DNA from: Burkholderiales bacterium
Lineage (GTDB): Bacteria; Pseudomonadota; Gammaproteobacteria; Burkholderiales; UBA11063
DNA: 64,000 nucleotides
Reading direction: 5' to 3'
Assembly: GCA_020697255.1 (NCBI GenBank)
Contig: JAJFBE010000001.1
Coordinates: 496,001-560,000 of the forward strand
Within the stretch, counting starts at the first letter, position 1, and each line of letters begins with the position of its first letter. Below are positions 54,939 to 63,650 of the stretch, piece after piece. The notes under the pieces were generated by a model. It was given only the letters and a program-made list of their open reading frames with translations, ran no database searches and had not been told where the DNA came from. A program made the position numbers and the translations under genes.

Positions 54939-56324
54939 ATGACAACTCGTATTGAACATGATACTTTTGGTGAAATAGAAGTTCCGGCAAATCGCTATTG
55001 GGGCGCACAAACAGAACGTTCACTAGAAAACTTCAAAATCTCTACAGAAAAAATGCCGCCGGAATTAATTAGAGCTCTGGCAATAGTTAAACAATCTTCA
55101 GCAACAGTTAATAACCAGCTTGGCTTACTTGATGATAAAAAAGCTAAGGCAATTATTAATGTTGCCAGCGATATTGCCAATGGTAATTATAAAGACGAAT
55201 TTCCATTAGCAGTATGGCAGACTGGATCAGGAACACAAACCAATATGAATATGAATGAAGTCATTGCCAATTTGGGTAGTGTTGCTCTCGGCGGTGAATG
55301 CGGAGATAAACGCCTGATCCATCCTAATGATGATGTAAATAAAAGCCAATCATCTAACGATACCTACCCAACAGCTATGAATATAGCAGCTTGTATTGGT
55401 ATTGTTAATTCCTTAATCCCATCAATCAAACAGCTACACCAAACTTTATCGACTAAAGCAGCAAAATTTGATAATATTGTAAAAATTGGGCGCACACATT
55501 TACAAGATGCTACCCCCCTAACTCTAGGCCAAGAAATCTCAGGCTGGGCTAAACAACTAGAACATGGTCTTAACCATATTGAAAATACTCTTCCTCACAT
55601 TTATGAACTAGCGCTTGGTGGTACGGCCGTTGGTACCGGCTTGAATACACATCCAAAATACGCAGTGATGGTTGCTTCCGAAATTGCTAAGATTACCGGC
55701 TTACCATTTGTTTCGGCACCGAATAAATTTGAAGCTCTTGCCAGCCACGATGGGTTGGTACATGCACATGGGGCTTTAAAAACATTAGCTGCCAGCCTGA
55801 TAAAAATAGCTAATGATGTGCGCTGGTTAGCTTCAGGCCCACGCTGCGGTATTGGAGAAATCAGCATACCGGAAAATGAACCGGGTAGCTCAATCATGCC
55901 TGGCAAAGTAAACCCAACCCAATGTGAAGCCATGACCATGCTTTGTGCCCAGGTAATGGGAAATGATGTTGCAATTAATATTGGCGGCGCCAGTGGTAAT
56001 TTTGAACTAAATGTATTTAAACCACTTATCATTCATAATTTCTTACAAAGTATACGCCTTCTTAGTGATGGAATAGTCAGTTTTGACCTTCACTGTGCCC
56101 GCGGAATAGAGCCAAACACAGAGCGTATTAAAAATCTACTGGATGAGTCATTAATGTTAGTCACTGCCCTAAATACCCATATAGGTTATGATAAAGCTGC
56201 GCAAATTGCCAAAAAAGCTCATAAGGAAGGCACTACACTTCGCGAGTCTGCCCTATCACTTGGCTATGTCAGCGAAAAAGAGTTTGATGAATGGGTACGT
56301 CCTGAGTTAATGCTGGGCCGCTAA
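54939..56324 (+). CDS. fumC: Fumarate hydratase, class II
   Basis: 461 residues, iron-independent class. Signature [15 protein letters not shown] (catalytic Ser loop), [15 protein letters not shown] and [16 protein letters not shown] are intact. Converts fumarate to malate in the TCA cycle. AAGGAA precedes ATG. It leads a tight unit with purD, tolQ and ubiG. Confidence 0.96.
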   Translation: MTTRIEHDTFGEIEVPANRYWGAQTERSLENFKISTEKMPPELIRALAIVKQSSATVNNQLGLLDDKKAKAIINVASDIANGNYKDEFPLAVWQTGSGTQTNMNMNEVIANLGSVALGGECGDKRLIHPNDDVNKSQSSNDTYPTAMNIAACIGIVNSLIPSIKQLHQTLSTKAAKFDNIVKIGRTHLQDATPLTLGQEISGWAKQLEHGLNHIENTLPHIYELALGGTAVGTGLNTHPKYAVMVASEIAKITGLPFVSAPNKFEALASHDGLVHAHGALKTLAASLIKIANDVRWLASGPRCGIGEISIPENEPGSSIMPGKVNPTQCEAMTMLCAQVMGNDVAINIGGASGNFELNVFKPLIIHNFLQSIRLLSDGIVSFDLHCARGIEPNTERIKNLLDESLMLVTALNTHIGYDKAAQIAKKAHKEGTTLRESALSLGYVSEKEFDEWVRPELMLGR

Positions 56325-56326
56325 AG

Positions 56327-57613
56327 ATGACTACAAACAATAAAATTTTGGTAATTGGTAATGGCGGGCGCGAACATGCTCTTGCCTGGAAGATAGCCAA
56401 ATCACCTAAAGTAGATCATGTATATGTTGCACCGGGAAATGGTGGAACTGCACAAACAGATAAGATTTCTAATATAAGTTTAACCGACATTGCGGAACTT
56501 ATAAAATTTGCTAAAGACCATCATATTTCATTTACGGTAGTTGGTCCGGAAGCACCACTTGCTGCCGGGATTGTTGATGAATTTAGAAAACATGGCTTAA
56601 AAATTTGGGGTCCAACCAAGTTTTGCGCCCAGCTTGAAAGTTCCAAAGCGTTTGCTAAAGAGTTTATGCTAAAACATAATATCCCTACCGCAAACTATGT
56701 AGTATTTGATAGTGGTCATGAAGCTCTTGAGTACCTAAAATCGCAATCATTACCTATCGTTATTAAAGCTGATGGACTGGCTGCTGGTAAAGGAGTACTT
56801 GTAGCAACTAACATATCTGAAGCTATAAATTTTATTAATGATATATTTAGTAATAATAAATTTGGCAGCGCCGGTAGTAAAGTGGTAATTGAAGAATTTT
56901 TAGATGGCACCGAAGCTAGCTTTATTGTCATGATAGATAACAACGGCAATATCTTACCAATGGCAAGCTCACAAGATCATAAACGACTACTTAATCAGGA
57001 TATGGGACCAAATACCGGGGGGATGGGGGCATACTCTCCGGCACCGATTGTAAGTGATGCAATCCACCAGCAGGTGATTAAAGAAATTATTCAGCCGGTT
57101 ATTGATGGTATGCGAAATGTCGGTCATAGCTATAGCGGGTTTTTATATGCCGGATTAATGATTGGTAAAAATAATAAAGCTAAAACCCTCGAATTTAATT
57201 GCCGCTTTGGCGACCCTGAAACCCAACCGATAATGTCCAGGTTAGAAAGTGATCTATGCCAGCTTATTGAGGCAGGAATAGATGGGGACCTGGACCAGGT
57301 CCAGGTTAAATGGTCAGGGCAATTTGCAATCGGTGTAGTACTGGCTTCTGAAGGATATCCGGATGCACCACGTAAAAATGATATAATATCGGGCCTGGAT
57401 AAAATAAAAAACATAACTGATGTAAAAGTATTTCATGCCGGGACTAAGTTGGAGGGTAATACCCTGTATACCGATGGCGGACGGATATTATGTGTAGTTG
57501 GACTGGATAAAGATTTTCGGCAAGCACAAAAAAAAGCATATGATGCAATTAAGCAAATTACATTTAATGGGATGCAGTATAGGACTGATATCGGATCAAG
57601 ATTAATATTATAG
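56327..57613 (+). CDS. purD: Phosphoribosylamine-glycine ligase
   Basis: 428 residues. GNGGREHALAWKIAKS at the N-terminus, ATP-grasp loops and LEFNCRFGDPETQPIMSRL typical of GARS. Second step of purine synthesis. Only two bases separate it from fumC and eight from tolQ; the usual purH neighbour is absent. Confidence 0.95.
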   Translation: MTTNNKILVIGNGGREHALAWKIAKSPKVDHVYVAPGNGGTAQTDKISNISLTDIAELIKFAKDHHISFTVVGPEAPLAAGIVDEFRKHGLKIWGPTKFCAQLESSKAFAKEFMLKHNIPTANYVVFDSGHEALEYLKSQSLPIVIKADGLAAGKGVLVATNISEAINFINDIFSNNKFGSAGSKVVIEEFLDGTEASFIVMIDNNGNILPMASSQDHKRLLNQDMGPNTGGMGAYSPAPIVSDAIHQQVIKEIIQPVIDGMRNVGHSYSGFLYAGLMIGKNNKAKTLEFNCRFGDPETQPIMSRLESDLCQLIEAGIDGDLDQVQVKWSGQFAIGVVLASEGYPDAPRKNDIISGLDKIKNITDVKVFHAGTKLEGNTLYTDGGRILCVVGLDKDFRQAQKKAYDAIKQITFNGMQYRTDIGSRLIL

Positions 57614-57621
57614 GAAAATAA

Positions 57622-58320
57622 ATGCAACAAGAATTTTCAATTTTACAATTAATTATGAATGCCAGTATTGTCGTACAGGCAATTATAGGGCTGTTATTAT
57701 TATTTTCTGTAGCTTCCTGGGCTATTATTTTTGCTAAATGGCTATCGCTTAGCCTGGCTAAAAGCCAAACTAATAGTTTTTTGCGCCAATTCCATAGTTC
57801 AACCAGCATCTCTAATTTGTACACTGCTGTTAGCAGCCGAGATAGCAAACACTGTGTCGAAGCCCTATTTTTTGATGGAATTAATGAATATAATAAACTA
57901 AATAAACAAGGCATTACTCAAAAAGATGTGGTGCTGGAAAATATCGACCGCTCCCTTAGCGCATCTATCGAATCTCAGATTGATAAATTTGAGCATAGCT
58001 TATCTACCTTAGCAACCTTTGGCTCGGTAAGCCCGTATATAGGCCTACTTGGTACAGTATGGGGTATTATGCATGCATTTATTGGCCTTGGCGCATCCGG
58101 ACAAGCTACTTTATCTACAGTTGCGCCAGGTATTGCCGAAGCCCTGGTTGCAACTGCAATTGGACTATTCGTGGCTATTCCGGCATATATTGCCTATAAT
58201 AAATTTACCTCCGATATTAGCAGCCTAAATAATAAAATGAATAAATTTGGCGATGAGTTTTTAAACCTGATTAATCGTCGCCTAATGGTTACTACAACGG
58301 CCAACCAGGATAATATGTAA
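57622..58320 (+). CDS. tolQ: TolQ-type proton-channel protein
   Basis: 232 residues, MotA/TolQ/ExbB fold: a first membrane helix at about 15-38, a large cytoplasmic loop, and two C-terminal helices around TFGSVSPYIGLLGTVWGIMHAF and TVAPGIAEALVATAIGLFVAIPAYIAYNKF, the conserved TolQ signature. Normally it pairs with TolR, but the next gene is ubiG. TolQ rather than ExbB is inferred from sequence style. Its stop overlaps the ubiG start. Confidence 0.85.
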   Translation: MQQEFSILQLIMNASIVVQAIIGLLLLFSVASWAIIFAKWLSLSLAKSQTNSFLRQFHSSTSISNLYTAVSSRDSKHCVEALFFDGINEYNKLNKQGITQKDVVLENIDRSLSASIESQIDKFEHSLSTLATFGSVSPYIGLLGTVWGIMHAFIGLGASGQATLSTVAPGIAEALVATAIGLFVAIPAYIAYNKFTSDISSLNNKMNKFGDEFLNLINRRLMVTTTANQDNM

Positions 58321-59012
58321 TGAATGTTCATCAGCATGAAGTTGATAAGTTTAATGCTTTAGCTCATAATTGGTGGAATGTAGAGGGTGAATTTAAAACA
58401 CTGCATCACATTAATCCGACCCGGGTTCAGTTTATTCAAAGTCATATTGATTTAAGCGGTAAAAATGTTATTGATGTTGGCTGTGGTGGTGGAATTTTAT
58501 CCGAAAGCCTGGCTGTGGCCGGGGCTAATGTAACCGGAATTGATTTGGCACCAGGTTTGATTGAAATTGCAAAATTACACTTACATGAAAGTAACTTAAC
58601 AGTTAACTATGAATGCATAAATGTTGCAGATAAAGCAGCACAATGTGCTGGAATATTTGACATAGTTACCTGCATGGAATTATTAGAACATGTCCCCGAT
58701 CCCATGGATATTATCCAAAATTGTGCAAAATTATTAAAGCCAGGCGGTGTGGCATTTTTTTCTACACTTAATAGAACGCTTAAAGGTTATGCTCTGGGTG
58801 TATTAGCCGCCGAATATATTTTGAAATTAGTTCCAAAAGGAACCCACAACTACGCACAGTTTATAAAACCATCCGAATTACGTTGTATGCTTTCACAGTG
58901 TGGTTTAAATATGGTAGATATTAAAGGGCTTGATTACAACCCATTTAATCACACTGCTAAAATTAGTAAGGATACTACAATAAACTACATGGTAGCTACT
59001 CATCGTCTTTGA
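58320..59012 (+). CDS. ubiG: Ubiquinone biosynthesis O-methyltransferase
   Basis: 230 residues. KFNALAHNWWNVEGEFKTLHHINPTRV is the UbiG N-terminus. SAM motif VIDVGCGGGILSESLAVAGANVTGIDLAPGLI and the catalytic-region KGLDYNPF are intact. Performs two O-methylations of ubiquinone synthesis. The last codons (HRL and stop) overlap the left end of the palindromic element. Confidence 0.95.
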   Translation: MNVHQHEVDKFNALAHNWWNVEGEFKTLHHINPTRVQFIQSHIDLSGKNVIDVGCGGGILSESLAVAGANVTGIDLAPGLIEIAKLHLHESNLTVNYECINVADKAAQCAGIFDIVTCMELLEHVPDPMDIIQNCAKLLKPGGVAFFSTLNRTLKGYALGVLAAEYILKLVPKGTHNYAQFIKPSELRCMLSQCGLNMVDIKGLDYNPFNHTAKISKDTTINYMVATHRL

Positions 59013-59117
59013 GTCCTGTACTTTGTTGTAACTTTAAGACGCAATCCTCATGTACTATATGTACATTCCGGTTGCTTTGTTAAAGTTACGCCGTGCCCAG
59101 AACTCAAATACTTCGAG
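59002..59117. repeat. Long palindromic extragenic element, copy 2
   Basis: About 116 bases: CGTCTTTGAGTCCTG pairs with the distal CAGAACTCAAATACTTCG, GTAACTTTAA pairs with TTAAAGTTAC, and the tip is TGTAC-TATAT-GTACA. Copy 1 at 48629 has TGTAG-TATAT-CTACA, so both tip arms changed together. It begins inside the ubiG stop region. Confidence 0.65.
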
Positions 59118-59147
59118 TTAACATTTGTATTAAATATAAAGCAAATT

Positions 59148-59582
59148 ATGATTGAAATTAGAAAATCAGTTTTAGTTCCCTACTCACCCGAGAAAATGTA
59201 CAACCTGGTAACCGATATAGAAAATTACCCTAAATATCTCCCATGGTGTTCTGGCTCCGAAATAAAAGAAAAAGTAGATAATACAGTAACAGCACGAGTT
59301 GATATTGAATATTTAAAAATAAAAACTCACTTTACTACTAAAAACATCAATCACCCACACGAAAAAATTGAGCTAGAATTGGTTGACGGGCCTTTTAAGC
59401 ACCTGGCTGGATCATGGCGTTTTATTAGACTTGGTGATAACGGATGTAAAATTGACTTTGTACTACAATATAAATTTTCTAATATTTTACTAGAAAAAAT
59501 CATTGGTCCGGTATTTAATTATATTAGTAAAAACATTGTTGATTGCTTTATTAAAGAAGCACATAAATTATATGCAAAGTAG
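59148..59582 (+). CDS. ratA: RatA/Coq10-family START-domain protein
   Basis: 144 residues: EIRKSVLVPYSPEKMYNLVTDIENYPKYLPWCSGSEI...DGPFKHLAGSWRFI, diagnostic of RatA/Coq10 (SRPBCC fold), thought to bind ubiquinone; the toxin role in E. coli is separate. It lies near ubiG and is followed by rnfH, the common ratA-rnfH pair. smpB, often upstream, is not here. Confidence 0.92.
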   Translation: MIEIRKSVLVPYSPEKMYNLVTDIENYPKYLPWCSGSEIKEKVDNTVTARVDIEYLKIKTHFTTKNINHPHEKIELELVDGPFKHLAGSWRFIRLGDNGCKIDFVLQYKFSNILLEKIIGPVFNYISKNIVDCFIKEAHKLYAK

Positions 59583-59600
59583 TGTGGATCTCCGGGTCAA

Positions 59601-59694
59601 GCCCGAAGATGACATGCTAAACCCGAAGATGACATGCTAAACCCGAAGATGACATGCTAAACCCGAAGATGACACGCTAAGCATGAAGATGACA
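59601..59694. repeat. 20-bp tandem repeat (about 4.7 copies)
   Basis: Unit ACCCGAAGATGACATGCTAA, nearly identical four times and then a partial. It extends from an initial CCGGGTCAAGCCCGAAGATGACA-type extragenic repeat. It fills the ratA-rnfH gap. No spacers, so not a CRISPR. Confidence 0.85.
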
Positions 59695-59699
59695 GAAAT

Positions 59700-59987
59700 A
59701 TGATTAATATAGAAGTGGCATATGCTACCCCGGAGGAACAACTAATTATTCCTATTAATGTGCCGGATGATATTTCAGTACTAGAGGCAATCAATCTCTC
59801 AGCTATAGCAAAGCATTTTCCTGAGCATCAGTTAGATCAGCTTGATAGTAATTCACCAATTGGTATATTTGGTAAAAAGATTAACATAACTACATATCAA
59901 TTAAAAGATAATGACAGAATTGAGATCTATCGCCCGCTGGCTAAAACGCCTAATCAACGCCGCCTGGAAAGAGCCAAAAAATATTAA
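59700..59987 (+). CDS. rnfH: RnfH family protein
   Basis: 95 residues with INIEVAYATPEEQLIIPINVPDDISVLEAINLSAI, FGKKI and RIEIYRPLAKTPNQRRLERAKK. Ubiquitin-like beta-grasp family near ratA. Function unclear. The upstream spacer consists of the tandem repeat, so the ribosome site (none convincing) is affected. Confidence 0.88.
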   Translation: MINIEVAYATPEEQLIIPINVPDDISVLEAINLSAIAKHFPEHQLDQLDSNSPIGIFGKKINITTYQLKDNDRIEIYRPLAKTPNQRRLERAKKY

Positions 59988-59991
59988 TTTA

Positions 59992-60000
59992 TGGTATAAT
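59992..60000 (+). promoter_or_regulatory. Extended -10 promoter
   Basis: TG-G-TATAAT just after rnfH and about 95 bases before the exported protein gene. Confidence 0.5.
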
Positions 60001-60094
60001 ATAGAGTACGCTGGTAACTCAATCTAAAAATATTGATATTCAACACTTTTAAATTGAGTACTAATTAACTTTTTAATTAAGAAGGAATGTACTC

Positions 60095-60478
60095 ATGACA
60101 AAAATATTAAAATTAACTTTTCTGAGCTTTCTTATCCAATTGGGAATGTCTAGTTACGCTAATGCAGGAAATAAACTTGATACTACGCCCACTTACACTA
60201 ATTATAAAATATGCGTTGATTCTTCTGACGTATCTGTTACCTATTCTCTTGGTGAATATGGCACCGATAATGTTGGCACTCGACATCGTTTAGGTATTGG
60301 ACAATGTACAATGGTCTCCTTACCATCATCTGTTAAGGCTTGGAATGTGTATGCCTGGATAAATGGTGGTTATTATGCCCTGGGCTACACATCTGCAAAA
60401 TGTATTGGACTAACATGGGATGAATTTGCTCCATTGCCAAAGCTAGTCGATTGTCTTGGTAATAGAAACTCTTTATAA
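60095..60478 (+). CDS. Small exported protein of unknown function
   Basis: 127 residues. Signal peptide MTKILKLTFLSFLIQLGMSSYANA before GNKLD. Mature part rich in Tyr and Trp with four cysteines (KICVD, QCTM, KCIG, DCLG), likely two disulfides. AAGGAA precedes ATG. No family recognised. Confidence 0.72.
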   Translation: MTKILKLTFLSFLIQLGMSSYANAGNKLDTTPTYTNYKICVDSSDVSVTYSLGEYGTDNVGTRHRLGIGQCTMVSLPSSVKAWNVYAWINGGYYALGYTSAKCIGLTWDEFAPLPKLVDCLGNRNSL

Positions 60479-60644
60479 AGTGCAATTGGGCTACAAATTG
60501 TAGGGATTGGTATAAGTTTTGGCTAAATACGTGGTTATGCAGTGAACCAGTTTCAGGATTTTAGCCCAAGATTATTAATTACTTTACTTGGTTTCGCTAA
60601 AAATGGCTTGTCAATTAATCTCCAGTTAAGCTGGAATGGCATTA

Positions 60645-62213
60645 TTAATCATTAATTTGTGAAGCTTGATTAAACTCGTTTAGCGCAGCAATAAAAGAAA
60701 AAACCATACCATCAGCATTATCAATTGGCTTAACTTTATTTGGGTTCTTATTCCCAATAGAAATATTGTAATCAAAATTGGAAATACTAACTCTATGTAC
60801 TAAGCCTTTTTTTGAAGCTTTTTTTAAGCCTAAATAAGCATTTTGCGTATTTAATGGCGTTATAAGCGAATCATAATCTAATGAAATAAAAGTAATCGGA
60901 GTAGTAGTTTTCCAATTTATTATGTCTGATTGTTGGGTTATCTTATTAAAAGTTGCATCTTTGGCTAGCCCATCAGCAACAAAGCTTTTAATCGAATTAT
61001 TATCGCTACCGTATGCCAGATCATTATCCTGATTTATGGTATCTGTTGCCGCACCTCGTACTGCTTTAAAAACCTCATCCCGGGTTAGCCCTAAATTATT
61101 AAGAGTATATAATTCAGGAATTGTATAGCTATTTTTACCAAATTTACAATCACTGCCGCAAGATAAAAAATCAGGATCGAAGACAGAACTATAATCTTGA
61201 TTAAAATTATAGTAAGCTAGAGAAGTTAAATACGCTGTTGCAAAAACCGCTTTCATAGTAACCAGCTCATCCGAGCCTAAAGCTCTATATTTATTTTTAT
61301 TTGGGTATGTTGCTACATTTGAAAATAGAAATGGAATCTGTGCTTGAGATAAATCATACGGCCCTGAAATAGGTACCGTTACTGCCAGATTAAAATTATT
61401 ATCATCTAAAAGCTTTGCCGCCCTTGAATTTTGTAATAACCTGGAAGCCCAAAGTGCGTATAACCCACCTTCAGAAGAGCCGCTTAAATATAAATTAAGT
61501 TCTGTCTTGTTTTCAATACCTAACGTTTTTAATAGCTGTCTGCTGGCATTTAACATATCCAGGCCACTTTTGGCATTGGCCTGCGGATAAATCATATATG
61601 GATGCATATTTGATGAGTCAATCCCTTGGCCTATATAATCGGGCATAACGACAACATAACCCTGAGAGGCAAAAACCCCACCAATTTTTAATACATAATC
61701 AGAGCCCTTGATTTTTTTATTAATCTGACAATAATCCGGTAAATCTGAAGCATTTAGAAAACAAGATGGAACATTATATTTGGTAAACTCTTGCGGATGA
61801 TAAAATAAAACCACTCCTTTAATTTTTTCTTTTTCTATCTCAGGAACTAATATTGCTCCGGATAGAGTATCGGGCGCATTATATAGATCCTTACTATTAT
61901 ATATGACTGAATAGGCGTCAATACGTGAAATTGGATTACTTTCACCAATTTGGTCTAAATTAAAATTAAAATCTTCAGCTAAATTCTTTTTATTCTCATT
62001 ACATGCATCAGTATTATTACCAGTTTTGCATATATTTTCTTTATCTATATATTCTTGAAGTTTTTTAGTTTTATATTTTTCAACTAAAGTGATTTTTGCT
62101 GTCAGCTTATATTCATCCGTATCATCGGTATTACCACCGGCAATGGCAATAACTGGGTAACAGACAATAATGGTTATAAAAGTAATAATATTTAAAATAA
62201 ACTTATGTTTCAT
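60645..62213 (-). CDS. Exported alpha/beta-hydrolase (secreted lipase/peptidase-like)
   Basis: 522 residues with signal peptide to about residue 25. GVVLFYHPQEF precedes GGVFASQGYVVVMPDYIGQG, and the nucleophile elbow is GSSEGG (LYLSGSSEGGLYALWASRLL). A late TPITFISLDYDSLITPLNTQNAYLGL supplies an acid candidate. Resembles secretory lipase or S9-like hydrolases. Substrate unknown. Confidence 0.72.
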   Translation of the reverse strand: MKHKFILNIITFITIIVCYPVIAIAGGNTDDTDEYKLTAKITLVEKYKTKKLQEYIDKENICKTGNNTDACNENKKNLAEDFNFNLDQIGESNPISRIDAYSVIYNSKDLYNAPDTLSGAILVPEIEKEKIKGVVLFYHPQEFTKYNVPSCFLNASDLPDYCQINKKIKGSDYVLKIGGVFASQGYVVVMPDYIGQGIDSSNMHPYMIYPQANAKSGLDMLNASRQLLKTLGIENKTELNLYLSGSSEGGLYALWASRLLQNSRAAKLLDDNNFNLAVTVPISGPYDLSQAQIPFLFSNVATYPNKNKYRALGSDELVTMKAVFATAYLTSLAYYNFNQDYSSVFDPDFLSCGSDCKFGKNSYTIPELYTLNNLGLTRDEVFKAVRGAATDTINQDNDLAYGSDNNSIKSFVADGLAKDATFNKITQQSDIINWKTTTPITFISLDYDSLITPLNTQNAYLGLKKASKKGLVHRVSISNFDYNISIGNKNPNKVKPIDNADGMVFSFIAALNEFNQASQIND

Positions 62214-62324
62214 AGAGCTACTTTCCGGATATCAGCTAAATTAAGGCCGCATTATAACATTTTTACAAAGTTTTTGTTGGATTCGTACTAGCTGATAAAT
62301 GTAGTATGGGGAGTATAACAACAA

Positions 62325-62346
62325 TAGGGGCGAAAATACGCCCCTA
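62325..62346. terminator. Rho-independent terminator
   Basis: TAGGGGCG-AAAATA-CGCCCCTA followed rightwards by CTTTTATT. The 8-bp stem is G+C-rich. It lies between the two minus-strand genes and could act in either direction. Confidence 0.6.
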
Positions 62347-62379
62347 CTTTTATTATAAGTCTAAAAGTAATAAAAATTG

Positions 62380-62694
62380 TTATGGATTATTTGTTCCGCC
62401 TGGATTAGATGGTGGCGTATTTTTATCCATTTGCATTTGTTGATGACTATTAATATTCCCTTCTGGCTGTCTATTAGGTGCTACATTAACTGGCTTCGCT
62501 GGATAAGCTCTGCCTGAATTTACCGAAGGGGTTGCTCCATTTGGTGCCACTGCTGGCGGGGGAACCGCCACACCCGGAGCTGGCATATTATTGGTGCCAT
62601 TTGCATCTATAGCTGCAGCTGCCAAAGTTGGCAAAGCAAAAATAGATACAGTAAGTATAGCCATTAAGGTTTTTCTTGATTTAACATTTTGCAT
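62380..62694 (-). CDS. Small exported Pro/Asn-rich protein
   Basis: 104 residues from the ATG at 62694, which has AAGGAG with a 7-base gap; an ATG at 62700 abuts that site. Signal peptide ends AAAA before IDANG. The mature part is Pro/Asn/Gly/Ala-rich low-complexity (PAPGVAVPPPAVAPNG, PPSNPGG), cysteine-free, probably disordered. No family. Confidence 0.65.
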   Translation of the reverse strand: MQNVKSRKTLMAILTVSIFALPTLAAAAIDANGTNNMPAPGVAVPPPAVAPNGATPSVNSGRAYPAKPVNVAPNRQPEGNINSHQQMQMDKNTPPSNPGGTNNP

Positions 62695-62813
62695 ATTCAT
62701 TCTCCTTTAAAATACAGTAATTCTAAATTAAGGACAATTATTTGTCAAATTTTAGTTTCCTATTTTTTTACCCTAAATATTACTAAATAATAGTCTAGTA
62801 ATTACTAAACTCA

Positions 62814-63074
62814 TTAATTTTGGCTATGGTTGCGACTATAACCAACGCCATTATTACCGTTATGACCATTGTCATTTAACTTAGGTTTTTTTGATTTGCC
62901 ATGGTTCTTTGGCTTGCCGCGATACTTTGTGGTTGTAGTGGTAGTTGTTGTTGTAGCGTGAACACCATCAGGCCCAACAGATATTGATGAAGTTCCATCG
63001 GCTATTACTATTGTTGGTATTAAAGTTAAAGCTACTAAAGCTATCAAAACTCCATTTAATTTAAATTTTTGCAT
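62814..63074 (-). CDS. Small exported poly-Thr/Asn/His/Lys-rich protein
   Basis: 86 residues. Signal peptide to about residue 26 (VIA before DGTS). A run of nine threonines is followed by a basic tail with Lys, Asn, His and Gly. AAAGGAG precedes ATG. Layout matches the gene at 62380 (both start MQ-K/N-x-K, same leader style). Unknown role. Confidence 0.65.
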   Translation of the reverse strand: MQKFKLNGVLIALVALTLIPTIVIADGTSSISVGPDGVHATTTTTTTTTKYRGKPKNHGKSKKPKLNDNGHNGNNGVGYSRNHSQN

Positions 63075-63107
63075 ATTTTGTACTCCTTTAAAGGCTTTTA
63101 ATGTAAA

Positions 63108-63138
63108 ACACTCCGATTACAAAACCGGAGTGTTTTTC
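63108..63138 (-). terminator. Terminator at the end of the S10 operon
   Basis: ACACTCCG and CGGAGTGT form a strong stem with T-runs on both sides (TTTTT rightwards, TTTT leftwards). It lies 70 bases beyond the rpsQ stop in the direction of transcription. Confidence 0.8.
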
Positions 63139-63207
63139 TATAGATTTTCGCTTTCCACATTAGTGTGTCTACACGCATGTGTTGGCGGGGATGACGATAT
63201 ATGAGTA

Positions 63208-63459
63208 TTAAGCTGCTTTACTAGCTAAAGACTCCACAGACCAGGCTTTCGTTTTAGAGATTGGTTTACATTCCACAATCACTACCTGATCACCTGCTTT
63301 ATACTGATTATTTTCATCGTGGGCACGGTATTTTTTGAATTTCTTCACAATTTTACCTAATAGCGGATGCTTAACCCGACGCTCAACTAATACCGTTACC
63401 GATTTATGAGCGGCATCTTTCTCTACTTTACCAATCAATGATCTTACTACTTTAGCCAT
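63208..63459 (-). CDS. rpsQ: 30S ribosomal protein S17
   Basis: 83 residues: [68 protein letters not shown], typical S17. Overlaps rpmC by one base. It is followed by a terminator instead of rplN. Confidence 0.97.
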   Translation of the reverse strand: MAKVVRSLIGKVEKDAAHKSVTVLVERRVKHPLLGKIVKKFKKYRAHDENNQYKAGDQVVIVECKPISKTKAWSVESLASKAA

Positions 63460-63650
63460 TATACTGCTGCCTTTTCATGTAAAATTGTTCTAACTCGTGC
63501 AATATCACGACGAACTTTTCTTAATTCACTATTTTTAGTCAATTGTTGCGTAGACATTTGCATACGCAAAGAAAAATGAGCTTTTAATAATGACTCCAGC
63601 TCAGTATTTAATTCTGCAGCTGTTTTAGTCCTTAATTCTACTGCTTTCAT
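63459..63650 (-). CDS. rpmC: 50S ribosomal protein L29
   Basis: 63 residues: [53 protein letters not shown], typical L29. One-base overlaps with rplP and rpsQ. Confidence 0.96.
   Translation of the reverse strand: MKAVELRTKTAAELNTELESLLKAHFSLRMQMSTQQLTKNSELRKVRRDIARVRTILHEKAAV

Noticed and set aside
59601-59694. CRISPR array
   Set aside because: Units are contiguous with no spacers, and no cas gene is nearby.
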